Source: Phytopseudomonas daroniae (GTDB lineage Bacteria > Pseudomonadota > Gammaproteobacteria > Pseudomonadales > Pseudomonadaceae). Taken from it: a stretch of DNA of 64,000 bases. Shown in pieces: positions 29,045 to 37,808 of the stretch. Location: the NCBI RefSeq assembly GCF_004327285.1, contig NZ_QJUI01000004.1, positions 124,001 to 188,000 on the forward strand. Reading direction: 5' to 3'. The notes under the pieces were generated by a model, which was given only the letters and a program-made list of their open reading frames with translations, made no database searches and was not told where the DNA came from. How positions within the stretch are numbered: the first letter of the stretch is position 1; each line of letters opens with the position of its first letter. The position numbers and the translations under genes were made by a program.

Positions 29045-30130
29045 TTAGCCTAACTTCACTTCCTGACCATCATTACCGGCAGACTCGAACAGAGCCTTCA
29101 GCAGGATATTGATGTTGTGAGCTTGAGTAGCTGGAACTTGAGATGGCGCCCCAGTACGCAGCGCGTTGACGAAAGCGAACGCCTCACGATCGAAATAGAT
29201 CGGGTTCCCGATTTCGGCAATTTCTGGGGAATAAACCGTTTTCCTCACTGCCCAAATTTCTGGAAAACTGGTTTCGTTCCAGTGCGTCCAACCTTGAGCG
29301 TGACCATTTTTACCGTCGTGGTAGAGCTTGTAGGAGGCCGGCATCGGAGTGGAATGCATTACACCGTGGGTGCCATACGCGGTGATGTCCCAGCTCTCTG
29401 TCCATGGCATGGGATCCCACGACATGAAATCGATGGTGACCATCTTGTCGTCGTAATTGAGCACTGCGGCGGCGGCATCTTCACGAGCACTCTCGCTCAT
29501 CTGCCCTGCGAATTTGCTGATACGTGCGTTGACGGAATTGGGTATACCGAAATGCAGCAGAATGCGATCGATGGTATGACAGCCGATCACATAGAAGGCC
29601 CCGCCCAGGTCACCAGGCTGCTTCATATGGTTGGTATCGGCCTCATCATGAGAGCATCCAGCATGGGCGCGTACCTGAAGCACCTTGCCAATTTCACCGC
29701 TCTGCAGCACCTGCTGCATCTTCTCTACAGAAGGTGCGAATCGCCAGCAATAACCAACCTGGAAGAGTCCACCCGTGCGCTCAACCGCTTCAACAATCCG
29801 CTGAGTATCCGCGATGCCACGGCCAGCCGGCTTTTCACAAAGCACCGCCTTCCCTGCCTCAAGGGCTTCGATCGCCCAGTCAGCCATCAGATAGCTTTTC
29901 GGGTGTACCAGAACGATGTGAACGTTCGGATCAGCAAGGATCTCTTCTTTCGTACGAGCCTCTAGACCAAGCGCATTAACAAAGGGCTGCAGCAACGGGC
30001 TATCGTCATAGGCGCCATGGAAACGGACATTCTCCATGCGCTGAAAGGCTTTCACGCGCCCAGATGTATGCGGGTGTGTAATACCTAGGCAAGCGACACC
30101 CAATACGGTCTCGGTAACTTGATGGGACAT
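29045..30130 (-). CDS. Gfo/Idh/MocA-family NAD(P)-dependent oxidoreductase 1
   Basis: A 361-residue dehydrogenase with an N-terminal Rossmann domain and the family motif CEKPAGRG, whose lysine (Lys100) is the usual catalytic residue. The partner histidine is probably in GCHTIDRIL near 185. The dinucleotide loop is unusual (LGITHPHTSGR instead of GxGxxG), which also occurs in a subgroup of this family. AAGGAGA precedes ATG 30130. It lies between the IolG-like gene and the ABC importer genes. Oxidation of a sugar or cyclitol hydroxyl, or the reverse reduction, is likely; substrate unknown. Confidence 0.85.
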   Translation of the reverse strand: MSHQVTETVLGVACLGITHPHTSGRVKAFQRMENVRFHGAYDDSPLLQPFVNALGLEARTKEEILADPNVHIVLVHPKSYLMADWAIEALEAGKAVLCEKPAGRGIADTQRIVEAVERTGGLFQVGYCWRFAPSVEKMQQVLQSGEIGKVLQVRAHAGCSHDEADTNHMKQPGDLGGAFYVIGCHTIDRILLHFGIPNSVNARISKFAGQMSESAREDAAAAVLNYDDKMVTIDFMSWDPMPWTESWDITAYGTHGVMHSTPMPASYKLYHDGKNGHAQGWTHWNETSFPEIWAVRKTVYSPEIAEIGNPIYFDREAFAFVNALRTGAPSQVPATQAHNINILLKALFESAGNDGQEVKLG

Positions 30131-30168
30131 GCTTATCTCCTTCTCTTGTCATCTCAGGCGAGCAGAGA

Positions 30169-31167
30169 TTACTCGACGATTACCGCACGGCCGGTACGGG
30201 CCGACTCAACAGCGCATTCGGCCAGGCGCAATGCCTTCAAGCCATCCTGAACACCTGTCGGCAGTGGTTTGCTCTCGACCAACGCGTCGACGAATGCGTC
30301 GAGTTCGGACTTGTACGCTTGCTGGTAGCGCTCAAGAAAGAAATTCAGCAGCGGCTCGCGTGCATCGGTAGAGGCTTCAGTCCAACGACGAATCGTCGTG
30401 GGGCGCAGGTTGTCCTGAAGGAGCATGCCTTTGGAACCAAAAACCTCGACACGCTGATCGTAACCGTAGACGGTTGCCCGGCAGTTATTGATGTGGCACT
30501 GCTTCCCGGTCGCCGTTTTCATCTGCAGCATGACGGTGTCGTAGTCGTCATACTTTTCCATCAACTTCGGATCGACCAGGCGGCTGCCGACAGCGCTCAG
30601 CTCCACTGGCTCTTCGCCGAGCAACCAGCGACCGATATCCAGGTCGTGGATGGTCATATCGCGAAAGATGCCGCCCGAGTGTTCTATGTAGTCTTCAGGA
30701 GCAAGCCCTGGATCACGGCTAGTGATGATGACTTGGCGAACGTCACCAATTTCTCCGGCAACAATCGCCTCACGCATTGCCGCGAAGGTGCTTTCAAAGC
30801 GGCGGTTGAACGCCAGCATGACGCGACCTTTCAGGCGCTCCACTTCTTCAACGGCAGCCAGGCTCTTGGCCATATCGAGATCGATTGGCTTTTCACAAAG
30901 AACCGCTTTGCCCTGACGAACAGCGCGCAGCATCAGCCCGATATGCGTGTGGGTAGGCGTGCCGATAACGACAGCCTGAACATCGTTGCGGTCGATCGCC
31001 GCTTCGCAATCGGTCATGGCGTCAGCGCCCAGCGCCCCTGCAAGGCTCTGAGCGGCAGATGCGTACGGATCAGCAACCGCGATCAATTTCGCGTGCTTGT
31101 TACCAGCTACGTTAGTGGCATGGATTTTACCGATGCGACCTGCACCGAGAACCGCGATACCAACCAT
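30169..31167 (-). CDS. Inositol 2-dehydrogenase-like oxidoreductase (IolG type)
   Basis: A 332-residue Gfo/Idh/MocA protein with a standard dinucleotide motif GAGRIGKIH (8-16), Lys93 in CEKP, and the Asp170/His174 pair in FRDMTIHDLDIGRW. These match the Lys-Asp-His set of inositol dehydrogenases, where the enzyme oxidises the axial hydroxyl of myo-inositol to 2-keto-myo-inositol with NAD. It is the first gene of the operon and has TAGGAGA before ATG 31167. Glucose-type and other cyclitol substrates are possible in this group. No iolB, iolC, iolD or iolJ genes are nearby, so the classical inositol route is not encoded here. Confidence 0.85.
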   Translation of the reverse strand: MVGIAVLGAGRIGKIHATNVAGNKHAKLIAVADPYASAAQSLAGALGADAMTDCEAAIDRNDVQAVVIGTPTHTHIGLMLRAVRQGKAVLCEKPIDLDMAKSLAAVEEVERLKGRVMLAFNRRFESTFAAMREAIVAGEIGDVRQVIITSRDPGLAPEDYIEHSGGIFRDMTIHDLDIGRWLLGEEPVELSAVGSRLVDPKLMEKYDDYDTVMLQMKTATGKQCHINNCRATVYGYDQRVEVFGSKGMLLQDNLRPTTIRRWTEASTDAREPLLNFFLERYQQAYKSELDAFVDALVESKPLPTGVQDGLKALRLAECAVESARTGRAVIVE

Positions 31168-31620
31168 GTCGATCTCCTATTTCACTTCAGGTTTTGTTTG
31201 TAGCCGAACCGCGATTTACGTAGTCCAGCTTGAAAATTCGGCGCCTCAACGAGCACGATTTACAGCCATGAGCCAGGCTCGATCAGCGCTCGTGGCGGAG
31301 AATTTCGTGCAAAAGGGACGGGACTAGATGATCTGCAGGCCCTGCTCCTTCAGCAGAAACGGGCGTCTGGTACAGATAAGGTGGGAATGACTGCGGTACG
31401 GCCTTCTGAAACAGCGCAAGCGTGTTTCGGGCGAAGCCACGAAGGCAAAAGCCGTATTGCCACGCATGGGAAGCATGGGAGTTGGACTGTTCAACTTTTG
31501 AGCAAGGAGTCATGACTCCCTCCGCATTTGTTTTTATTTGTGGAGTGAGCCGAGTCTAGTTTCTCTTCTTTCACGAAAAAACACGTATATTCGGGATACA
31601 CCTTCCCATTTTTCAGGAAA
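31168..31620. promoter_or_regulatory. Divergent promoter region between the IolG-like operon and LysR copy 2
   Basis: About 450 bp separate the two divergent starts. The right part is A+T-rich and holds the LysR-motif candidate at 31566-31580. The palindrome GGAGTCATGACTCC occurs at 31506-31519. No credible gene was found. Confidence 0.6.
31566..31580. promoter_or_regulatory. Candidate LysR binding motif, site B
   Basis: TTCTTTCACGAAAAA, 46 bp upstream of the LysR start at 31627, matches site A (17914-17928) at 13 of 15 positions. A common operator of the two paralogous regulators is inferred. Confidence 0.4.
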
Positions 31621-31626
31621 ATGACA

Positions 31627-32541
31627 ATGGATCCGTTTCGGGAGATGGAGCTGTTTGTACAGGTTGCGGATTCCGGCAGCATCAGCAAAGCCGCCGAACA
31701 GTTGGGCCTGTCGGTATCAGCTGCAAGCCGCTACCTGATAGCTCTGGAAACGCGGCTCGGGGTACGGCTGGTACAGCGGACAACGAGGCAGCTGTCGTTG
31801 ACCGAAATCGGCGCTGAGTTTTACAGGCGCAGTAAGTCGGTACTTGCCGATATGCGTGAAGCCGAGGACGTAGCTCGCGACGCAGTGGTGAAACCGAGTG
31901 GCGTACTCCGAGTCACCGCCTCGCTGTCATTCTGCCTACTTCATATTGAGCCGCTGCTTCCTGAGTTTACCCGCCAACACCCGGAGATCAGCCTCGACAT
32001 CGTCGCAGCCAACAGATACCTGGACGTGATGGAAAACAATGTCGATGTGGCGATTCGCACACGGCAATTCGAAGCCGATAACAGCCTGACGATCCGCCGA
32101 CTGGCCGAGACCCGTCGCGTTCTGGCCGCATCCCCTTCCTACTTGAAGCGGTACGGAACACCCTCGGTACCGATGGATCTCACCAAGCACAAGATGCTGA
32201 TCTACGACTACGCGGTAAACCCTACCGAATTGCCCTTCACTCGCAAAAACGAATCTGTCGTCGTCCGAGTTCCCCCGCTCATTTCAACGAATGATGGGCA
32301 GATTCTCGTGAGGTCGGCTCTCGACGACATGGGCATCCTTGTACAGCCCAAATACATCGTGCATGACAGCATCCTTCGCGGAGAGCTGGTGCCAGTGCTA
32401 GATGATTGGGATCTGCCACGCCTCACCATGAACATAGCCTTCCAAACGCGGCGCCATATGCCGGCAAAAGTTCGGCTCTTCATCGATGCGCTAGTGAAGC
32501 GCTTCCGTGACAACAACTACGAAAAACTCTGGACGCAGTAG
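31627..32541 (+). CDS. LysR-family regulator, copy 2 of the island
   Basis: A LysR protein of 304 residues from ATG 31627; AGGA is correctly spaced for this start, whereas the in-frame ATG 31621 is too near it, and MDPFREMELF then aligns with MDRFTELELF of the paralogue. The HTH covers about 5-60 and the effector domain runs to the end. It is divergent from the five-gene dehydrogenase/ABC operon and upstream of the NTF2-like and maleylacetate reductase genes, so it can control both sides. Shared C-terminal blocks suggest an effector related to that of copy 1. Confidence 0.9.
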   Translation: MDPFREMELFVQVADSGSISKAAEQLGLSVSAASRYLIALETRLGVRLVQRTTRQLSLTEIGAEFYRRSKSVLADMREAEDVARDAVVKPSGVLRVTASLSFCLLHIEPLLPEFTRQHPEISLDIVAANRYLDVMENNVDVAIRTRQFEADNSLTIRRLAETRRVLAASPSYLKRYGTPSVPMDLTKHKMLIYDYAVNPTELPFTRKNESVVVRVPPLISTNDGQILVRSALDDMGILVQPKYIVHDSILRGELVPVLDDWDLPRLTMNIAFQTRRHMPAKVRLFIDALVKRFRDNNYEKLWTQ

Positions 32542-32668
32542 CTGTCACTCAGTAGGTGTGGCAGAGGTAGCGAAATTGCCTGGGTGGCAAAGCATTTTTT
32601 CACAATAGAAATAAAGTTTTCCAGAAACGATATTTTATATCCGCAAACGTAACTATAGGCTCAGCTTC

Positions 32669-32692
32669 ATGGGTTAGGTGCACCTAACCCAT
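32669..32692. promoter_or_regulatory. 24-bp perfect palindrome, putative operator
   Basis: The half-site ATGGGTTAGGTG is followed directly by its exact reverse complement. It lies between LysR copy 2 and the NTF2-like gene, 57 bp before that gene's ATG at 32750. The symmetry suits a dimeric repressor; a transcript hairpin is an alternative, but there is no T-tract. Confidence 0.55.
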
Positions 32693-32749
32693 TCAGGTGT
32701 GGCCTCCCCCCATTCAGGCCTCTCCTTCGATAAGAACAAGAGGCGCCTG

Positions 32750-33130
32750 ATGAATAGCATCAATGAAACGGAGACGCTGATTCGGTCATTAGAGGAGCAA
32801 CGCTACTCCTCTATGGTGCTCGGCGACTTCGACACATTTTTCAGACTTGCCCATCCCGGGCTGACCTATACCCACTCGAACGGCTTGATCGATACGCGTG
32901 ACAGCTACCTGAATAAATGCCGCGAGGGGTACTACATCTATCACCACATTGAGAGCCCCATCCACTCTGTTCAGATTCTTGGAGAGACGGCACTGGTCTT
33001 CGGCGAAATGAATGGTGAGATCACTTCGGGTGGCGTGCACAAGACACTGCGTAATCACACGCTGGCGGTCTGGTGCCTTCATAACGGGGAATGGCGACTG
33101 ATCGCCTACCAGCCCACACCCGTCAAATAA
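32750..33130 (+). CDS. NTF2-like / DUF4440-SnoaL-type small protein
   Basis: A 126-residue protein with the cone-shaped NTF2-like fold pattern: an N-terminal helix (ETLIRSLEEQRYSSMVLGDF), then FFRLAHPGLTYTHSNGLIDTRDSYL and a C-terminal strand ending GEWRLIAYQPTPVK. ATG 32750 follows AAGAGG; the open frame continues upstream across the palindrome but without an initiation signal. The superfamily includes ketosteroid isomerase, scytalone dehydratase and SnoaL cyclases, along with many non-enzymatic members. Its position just before maleylacetate reductase suggests a role in making or isomerising the aromatic intermediate. That is inference. Confidence 0.78.
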   Translation: MNSINETETLIRSLEEQRYSSMVLGDFDTFFRLAHPGLTYTHSNGLIDTRDSYLNKCREGYYIYHHIESPIHSVQILGETALVFGEMNGEITSGGVHKTLRNHTLAVWCLHNGEWRLIAYQPTPVK

Positions 33131-33211
33131 CCCTTAGCGGCGCCCCCTTCGAGCGGGCGCCAGCTCTCAGCAACCGTTGCCACTGGCTACCTAGACCAAC
33201 AGGAATGCACC

Positions 33212-34282
33212 GTGACTATTTCAAACTTCACCTACACCGGCCTCCCTTCGCGCGTTATTTTCGGCAAAGGTTCCCTCTCGCAACTGGAAGCCGAGATCGA
33301 TCGACTTGGCTCTCGCCGCGCACTCGTATTGTCGACGCCGGAGCAGCGGGATCAGGCAGAGCAGATCGCTTCGATTTTGGGTGAGCGCGCGGCCGGCATC
33401 TTCGATAAAGCCGTCATGCACGTACCCATCGAAACCGCGCGTGAAGCGCGCGAAGTAGCCAATAAGCTTGGGGCTGATTGCGCCGTCGCGATTGGTGGCG
33501 GCTCCACGACTGGCTTAGGTAAGGCCATCGCACTGGATTCGGGCCTGCCGATCCTGGCGATCCCTACCACCTATGCTGGCTCCGAAATGACACCCGTTTA
33601 TGGACTGACTGAGAATGGCCTGAAAAAAACAGGCAAGGATCCCCGCGTTCTGCCCAAAACGGTCATCTACGATCCAGAGCTCTCCAAAACCCTGCCCGTT
33701 GGAATGTCAGTTACCAGCGGCATGAATGCCATCGCACACGCGGCAGAAGGTCTTTATGCCCAGGACGGCAACCCTGTCATGGCTTTGATCGCTGAAGAAG
33801 GGATCCGAGCGATGGCCGAAGGTCTGGGCCGAGTAACTCAGAAAGCCGATGACCTGGATGCTCGTTCCGACTGTCTTTATGGCGCCTGGCTCTGCAGCAC
33901 CGTATTGGGGAACGTTGGGATGGCGCTTCATCACAAGCTTTGCCATACCCTAGGCGGCAGCTTCAATTTGCCCCATGCCCAAACACATACCGTCGTCTTG
34001 CCGCACGCCATTGCATACAACGCCGGCGCGGTGCCCGACGCAGCAGCCCGTATTATCCGAGCTCTCGGAGGCGACCATGACTCTGCAGGTGGCGCCCTCT
34101 ACGACCTGGCCAAGTCCCTCGGTGCACCGCTGACGCTGCGCGAGCTGGGGCTTACCGAAGCGGATCTGGATCGGGCGACAGATATCGCTCTTTCCAACCC
34201 CTACTGGAATCCTCGTCCGATTGAGCAAAAGGCAATTCGAGAGCTACTTCAAAATGCCTGGGAGGGTAACCGACCGTCGTAA
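33212..34282 (+). CDS. Maleylacetate reductase
   Basis: A 356-residue member of the iron-containing alcohol dehydrogenase superfamily. It shows GGGSTTGLGKAIAL (about 94-107), PTTYAGSEMTPVYGLTE, and, at the metal site, SGMNAIAHAAEGLYA, where Asn replaces the metal-binding Asp; this is typical of maleylacetate reductases, which do not need metal. It reduces maleylacetate to 3-oxoadipate with NAD(P)H. The start is GTG 33212 with AGGA upstream. It is the logical partner of the dioxygenase at 16886, although the two genes lie about 15 kb apart at opposite ends of the island. Confidence 0.92.
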   Translation: MTISNFTYTGLPSRVIFGKGSLSQLEAEIDRLGSRRALVLSTPEQRDQAEQIASILGERAAGIFDKAVMHVPIETAREAREVANKLGADCAVAIGGGSTTGLGKAIALDSGLPILAIPTTYAGSEMTPVYGLTENGLKKTGKDPRVLPKTVIYDPELSKTLPVGMSVTSGMNAIAHAAEGLYAQDGNPVMALIAEEGIRAMAEGLGRVTQKADDLDARSDCLYGAWLCSTVLGNVGMALHHKLCHTLGGSFNLPHAQTHTVVLPHAIAYNAGAVPDAAARIIRALGGDHDSAGGALYDLAKSLGAPLTLRELGLTEADLDRATDIALSNPYWNPRPIEQKAIRELLQNAWEGNRPS

Positions 34283-34291
34283 CTTGATCTG

Positions 34292-34328
34292 CGTCCTGGC
34301 TGACACCTTCCTGGTGTCAGCCAGGACG
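34292..34328 (+). terminator. Strong hairpin after maleylacetate reductase gene
   Basis: A perfect 16-bp stem (CGTCCTGGCTGACACC with its complement) closes a 5-base loop 10 bp after the stop codon. No T-run follows, but the stem is very stable; it marks the right end of the catabolic island. Confidence 0.65.
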
Positions 34329-34622
34329 TCACCCATAGACTCATGGGCCGGCTCACCTCAACCGACCTTTCGCCAATACCTGAGTTCGAGCAAATCGCTT
34401 CAAGCAACCGCAGTCCAGCTCAACAGGTCGCCGGACAAGCATATCCCGATGAGCGATCTAGATGCCCGCTCCATGATGAGTGTTTTTACACACTCAAGCG
34501 AAGCGGACGCTCGTAGATAAGGATGGGGCGGGCCGCGCAGATTGGCGCGAAGCGATACCGAGCGAAAAGACCGCAGCAGAACCATGATTCTGCTCTTCAA
34601 CGCCTGCCAGGTAACGCCCCAT
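34329..34622. other. Intergenic region between the island and cheV
   Basis: No gene seen. It contains two small inverted repeats, GAGTGT/ACACTC near 34481-34498 and AGCAGAA/TTCTGCT near 34575-34594; the latter is about 30 bp after the cheV stop on the minus strand and may act as its terminator. Confidence 0.4.
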
Positions 34623-35510
34623 TCACTCACCAAGACGCTGAAACGCCCGCACCATGGCCTTGCTCAGATCCACGGTGGAGAACTTGGTGAGTACGTCGTT
34701 GGCACCGACTGCGCGGGCCTTTTCCGTGTTCATGGTGCTGTCCAGGGAGGTGTGCAGCAGCACGTAGGTCTCTCCGAGCACGGCATCCTTGCGGATCTGC
34801 TGCACCAGGGTATAGCCATCCATTTCCGGCATCTCGATATCCGAGACCAGCACCTCGATTGGCTGCCCCTCCTGCTGTGCAGTCTGCAACAACGCCAACG
34901 CGCTGGCAGCGCTGCGCACCGCCTTGCAGTCCAGGTCGAGCTTGCGCAGGGTGATCAGGGTTTGCTGCAGGGCTACCTGAGAATCGTCGACGACCAGCAC
35001 TCGGCGCCCTTGCAAGAGTTGTCGTTCGGCGGGGGTGAGCAACTGCTCGTCCACATCCTCGACGGGAGCTGGCGCGATCTCATGCAGCACTTTTTCGATA
35101 TCGAGAATCTGCACGATAGTGCCGTCGATCTGCGTCACTCCAGTGATGAACGCGCGCGCACCTGCACCTGCAGGCGGCGGACGCACATCGCGAGTCGAGC
35201 ACTGCACGATGCGCTCGACGTTTTGTACGTGCAGCCCCTGGCGCGAACGGCTGAGCTCGGTAACGATCAGGCAGCCGTCCTGACTATCACCACCGCCGCG
35301 CTCACCAATCGCCCGAGCCAGGTCGATGACCGTCAGCGCCGAGCCACGCAAGGTCGCCACGCCGCGCACATGGGGATGTCGGCTGGGCATCTTGGTCAGC
35401 GGTGGGCAGGGAATGATCTCGTTGACCTTGAGCAGATTGATGCCCAGCAAACGGCCACTGTGCAAACGAAACAACAGCAGCGATAACGCATCGCCCAGCA
35501 CCACACTCAT
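34623..35510 (-). CDS. cheV: Chemotaxis coupling protein CheV
   Basis: A 295-residue protein with an N-terminal CheW domain (about 10-155) and a C-terminal response-regulator receiver domain (about 170-295). Receiver residues are visible: the acidic pair in VVDDSQ, the phospho-acceptor Asp in VSDIEMPEMDG, and Lys in LTKFS. CheV couples chemoreceptors to CheA and can be phosphorylated for adaptation. GGGGAG directly precedes an upstream GTG, so ATG 35510 (MSVVLGDALS) is the proper start. It stands alone, next to the family 3 MITE. Confidence 0.93.
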   Translation of the reverse strand: MSVVLGDALSLLLFRLHSGRLLGINLLKVNEIIPCPPLTKMPSRHPHVRGVATLRGSALTVIDLARAIGERGGGDSQDGCLIVTELSRSRQGLHVQNVERIVQCSTRDVRPPPAGAGARAFITGVTQIDGTIVQILDIEKVLHEIAPAPVEDVDEQLLTPAERQLLQGRRVLVVDDSQVALQQTLITLRKLDLDCKAVRSAASALALLQTAQQEGQPIEVLVSDIEMPEMDGYTLVQQIRKDAVLGETYVLLHTSLDSTMNTEKARAVGANDVLTKFSTVDLSKAMVRAFQRLGE

Positions 35511-35560
35511 GGATATCACTCCCCTGCAATTTAATAAGTAAAACCTGGCCCGGCTCTAAG

Positions 35561-35799
35561 AGCCTGTTCACGATCTTTGTGCACTTGGCAAACAGGAACC
35601 CGTACCCCTATAGATCGGCGGCAATGTGGCGCAAGCGGTCGTTCGTAGGGTGGACGACGCTTCACCTGCGCGGCCCGATCCGTCCACCAACCTAACGATC
35701 GCAATGGTGGATGAAAAGAGCGTCAGCTACGCGCCCCGATCCACCCTACGTCCGCTCCCGCTTTTCTGCTGTCATTGCTCGAGAGATCGTGAACAGGCT
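35561..35799. repeat. MITE-like element, family 3
   Basis: A 239-bp element with perfect 16-bp terminal inverted repeats (AGCCTGTTCACGATCT) flanked by the 5-bp direct repeat CTAAG at 35556-35560 and 35800-35804. Inside is a smaller palindromic repeat with ends GTAGGGTGGA (35647-35656) and TCCACCCTAC (about 35741-35750), a pattern common between pseudomonad genes. No transposase is encoded. Confidence 0.85.
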
Positions 35800-35835
35800 C
35801 TAAGGCGCCGGGCTCATCGTTGTTCAGGCAATCGA

Positions 35836-36072
35836 TCAGCCGAGAAAGGTGGCGACTTGCTGCGCATCGAACGGCCATGGCAGCTCTGCCCCCGTATCGG
35901 TGCGCAATAACACGGGAATCAGCAGCGCATAACGCTCCAGGCTCTCCTCACGTTCAGCGATATCCACCAGTTCCACCAACAGCCCGTGCTCGACGAAAGG
36001 CATCAACACCGCCTCGGCGTATTCACACAGATGACAGCCGAGGGTTCCCAGCAGTTGGCATTCAGGGAGCAT
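35836..36072 (-). CDS. Glutaredoxin-like thiol protein
   Basis: A 78-residue protein with a CxxC site (CHLC, residues 13-16) after a first beta strand, followed by VELVDIAEREESLERYALLIPVL. This is the pattern of the short glutaredoxin-like family (DUF836), with the cis-proline in IPVL. It is likely a small cytosolic redox protein, possibly reduced by glutathione or thioredoxin reductase. It is separated by 54 bp from the next gene upstream on the same strand. Physiological partner unknown. Confidence 0.82.
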   Translation of the reverse strand: MLPECQLLGTLGCHLCEYAEAVLMPFVEHGLLVELVDIAEREESLERYALLIPVLLRTDTGAELPWPFDAQQVATFLG

Positions 36073-36126
36073 GCGTCAGCCTCCACAGTCGATAAAGGCA
36101 GCAGTCTAGCACCTCGGCCCACGCAC

Positions 36127-37251
36127 TCAGGCGCTCGCCGCCCCCTCATCCGCTTTCGAGGTAAGCGTGGAAGCCAGCAGCCCCTGCAGGCCATCGAGCA
36201 GACGAGCGTTGAGTTGTTCGGCCTTGTCCAGCCGTGCGCTATCGAAACGCTCGTCCAGCGAGAAACCGCCCTTGAGCAGATCCTGCAGCAGACCCTTGCC
36301 GTCGCTGACCCATTCATTGGCATTGCGCAGGGCATCGAGCAGGCCCTGGGCGTACTCGGTCAGCGCGCCATTGACCGCGCTGGCCGGCTGCCCCCCCTGA
36401 CTGGCAACCGAACCATAGGTGTCAGTGGCCTGGCGCACACTGGTCTGGGTGAGGCGCAAGGACATGGAAGCCAGTTGCGAGCCATCCATCTCGAGCGACA
36501 TGGCCCGATCGAACGCACCTGCCGTGTCCCCGGAGTAGAAGGCACTGGAGAGATCCTGCACCTGGGTGAAGAGCTTCTCCAGCGCGGCCTTCTCGGCATC
36601 GTCCAGGTCACCCTGAACTTCAACCTGCCAGCCAGCGATCAACAGGCTACCGGACTGGCTGCCCGAGCCTTCGGTACGCGACCAGGCGGCCGACGCCTGA
36701 GCGATCGACACGCGCAAGCGGTCACCGTCACGCGTGGTGATATCCAGTTCGAAGCTTTCTGCTACCGCCACAAAACGGTCACTCGAGGTAGCGACAGCAC
36801 CTGCGCTGCCGCCAGCGGCAGGCGTGGTGGCGTACTGTTTGTCGAGGCCAGCGAAGCCTTGCTGGATGCGCTGGAAGGTGTCGTCTATGTCACTGGCGAC
36901 CTTGTCCTTGAGCAGGCCCATGCCGTCGAGAATCTTGCGGGCCTCGCCGAAGCCCTTCTCCACACCCGAACGCGCCTGCTGCAGCAGGTTCTGCAATTTT
37001 TCCGGATCGGCGCCGGAGGCCGCTTCGCGCTTCAGGCGCTGCTCGATAAAGCCGAGTACCCGCTCCGCCACCTTCTCCGGAGAAAAGTCATCCTGCTTGG
37101 CGGTCAGCGAACCAGCGGGCAGCCCCAGGCGCTCGGCGAGCCGGTTGGACAGCGCGACCTGGGCGTCGGCCGCATTGCGAATGGTGGTCTGGCCAGCGAT
37201 TTGTGGCGAGCGGCCTGTCGTCGAAGTCGACAGCGGATGGGAAACAGTCAT
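36127..37251 (-). CDS. Uncharacterised protein, probably DUF5610-containing
   Basis: A 374-residue protein, rich in Ala, Gln and Ser, with no signal peptide or membrane segment. The first third (about 40-140) is helical with RLAERLGLPAGSLTAKQDDFSPEKVAERVLGFIEQRL and KGFGEARKILDGMGLLKD, which fits the pseudomonad DUF5610 family. The middle (about 160-230) is predicted beta-rich (RFVAVAESFELDITTRDGDRLRVSIAQ), and the last part is helical again. No function is known to me. Start ATG 37251. It is followed by the glutaredoxin-like gene. Confidence 0.7.
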   Translation of the reverse strand: MTVSHPLSTSTTGRSPQIAGQTTIRNAADAQVALSNRLAERLGLPAGSLTAKQDDFSPEKVAERVLGFIEQRLKREAASGADPEKLQNLLQQARSGVEKGFGEARKILDGMGLLKDKVASDIDDTFQRIQQGFAGLDKQYATTPAAGGSAGAVATSSDRFVAVAESFELDITTRDGDRLRVSIAQASAAWSRTEGSGSQSGSLLIAGWQVEVQGDLDDAEKAALEKLFTQVQDLSSAFYSGDTAGAFDRAMSLEMDGSQLASMSLRLTQTSVRQATDTYGSVASQGGQPASAVNGALTEYAQGLLDALRNANEWVSDGKGLLQDLLKGGFSLDERFDSARLDKAEQLNARLLDGLQGLLASTLTSKADEGAASA

Positions 37252-37808
37252 GGCAAGTCACCGAAACGGAGCATGTCCAGAGTTAACGGCAGCTTCCGAT
37301 AAAAGTTTAGGGTCGCCATGCAGCACTAACGAACCGGCGTACCGTGCCCATTTCGAGAAAGCCGAAGCCGGTAATCAGGATGAACAGCGTGTTGGTTGGA
37401 GCCGTGAATCGGCGCTTGCACGGGCACTGTCAAGGTTAGCATCGAAGCAGAGACCCACAGCAAAAGGCACCATAAAAGAACATGGCCATACCAAAATGAA
37501 CCATTAAGGCGCATAAATAACCACTTCAACTCGGCCTTATCCCGACCCTGGCGCCACAGTGGTGCTTTTAAATATCGCTTAATCGATACTTATTTTTAAT
37601 TATCAATAGGTTAATAACGCACCAGACAATTCCTCCCCTGCGCACCAGGCATCATAAACACGCATTTCCGTACGAACCTATCACGCCAGCGCAACCGTTA
37701 TGCCTCTCTCGACGCCCCCGGTCCGAGCGATTCGCAGATAGAGTGAACCAGGCCAATCAGCTGCCACTCGAACCCCTTACACCGCATCCATCTACAGGAG
37801 AACGATCC
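37252..37808. other. Long intergenic region
   Basis: About 550 bp with a notably A+T-rich core near 37560-37620 (TTTTTAATTATCAATAGG). It should contain the promoters of the DUF5610-like gene (left) and the DUF883 gene (right). A minus-strand frame at 37326-37529 has a hydrophobic N-terminus but no clear ribosome binding site or homologue, and I do not call it a gene. Confidence 0.5.

Noticed and set aside
28946..31167. Complete classical myo-inositol catabolic operon
   Set aside because: Only an IolG-like dehydrogenase and IolE/IolI-fold proteins are present; iolB, iolC, iolD and iolJ are absent from the window.
37326..37529. 67-codon frame with a hydrophobic N-terminus
   Set aside because: No ribosome binding site, weak codon bias, and the other frame of its second half looks equally protein-like; too uncertain to call.
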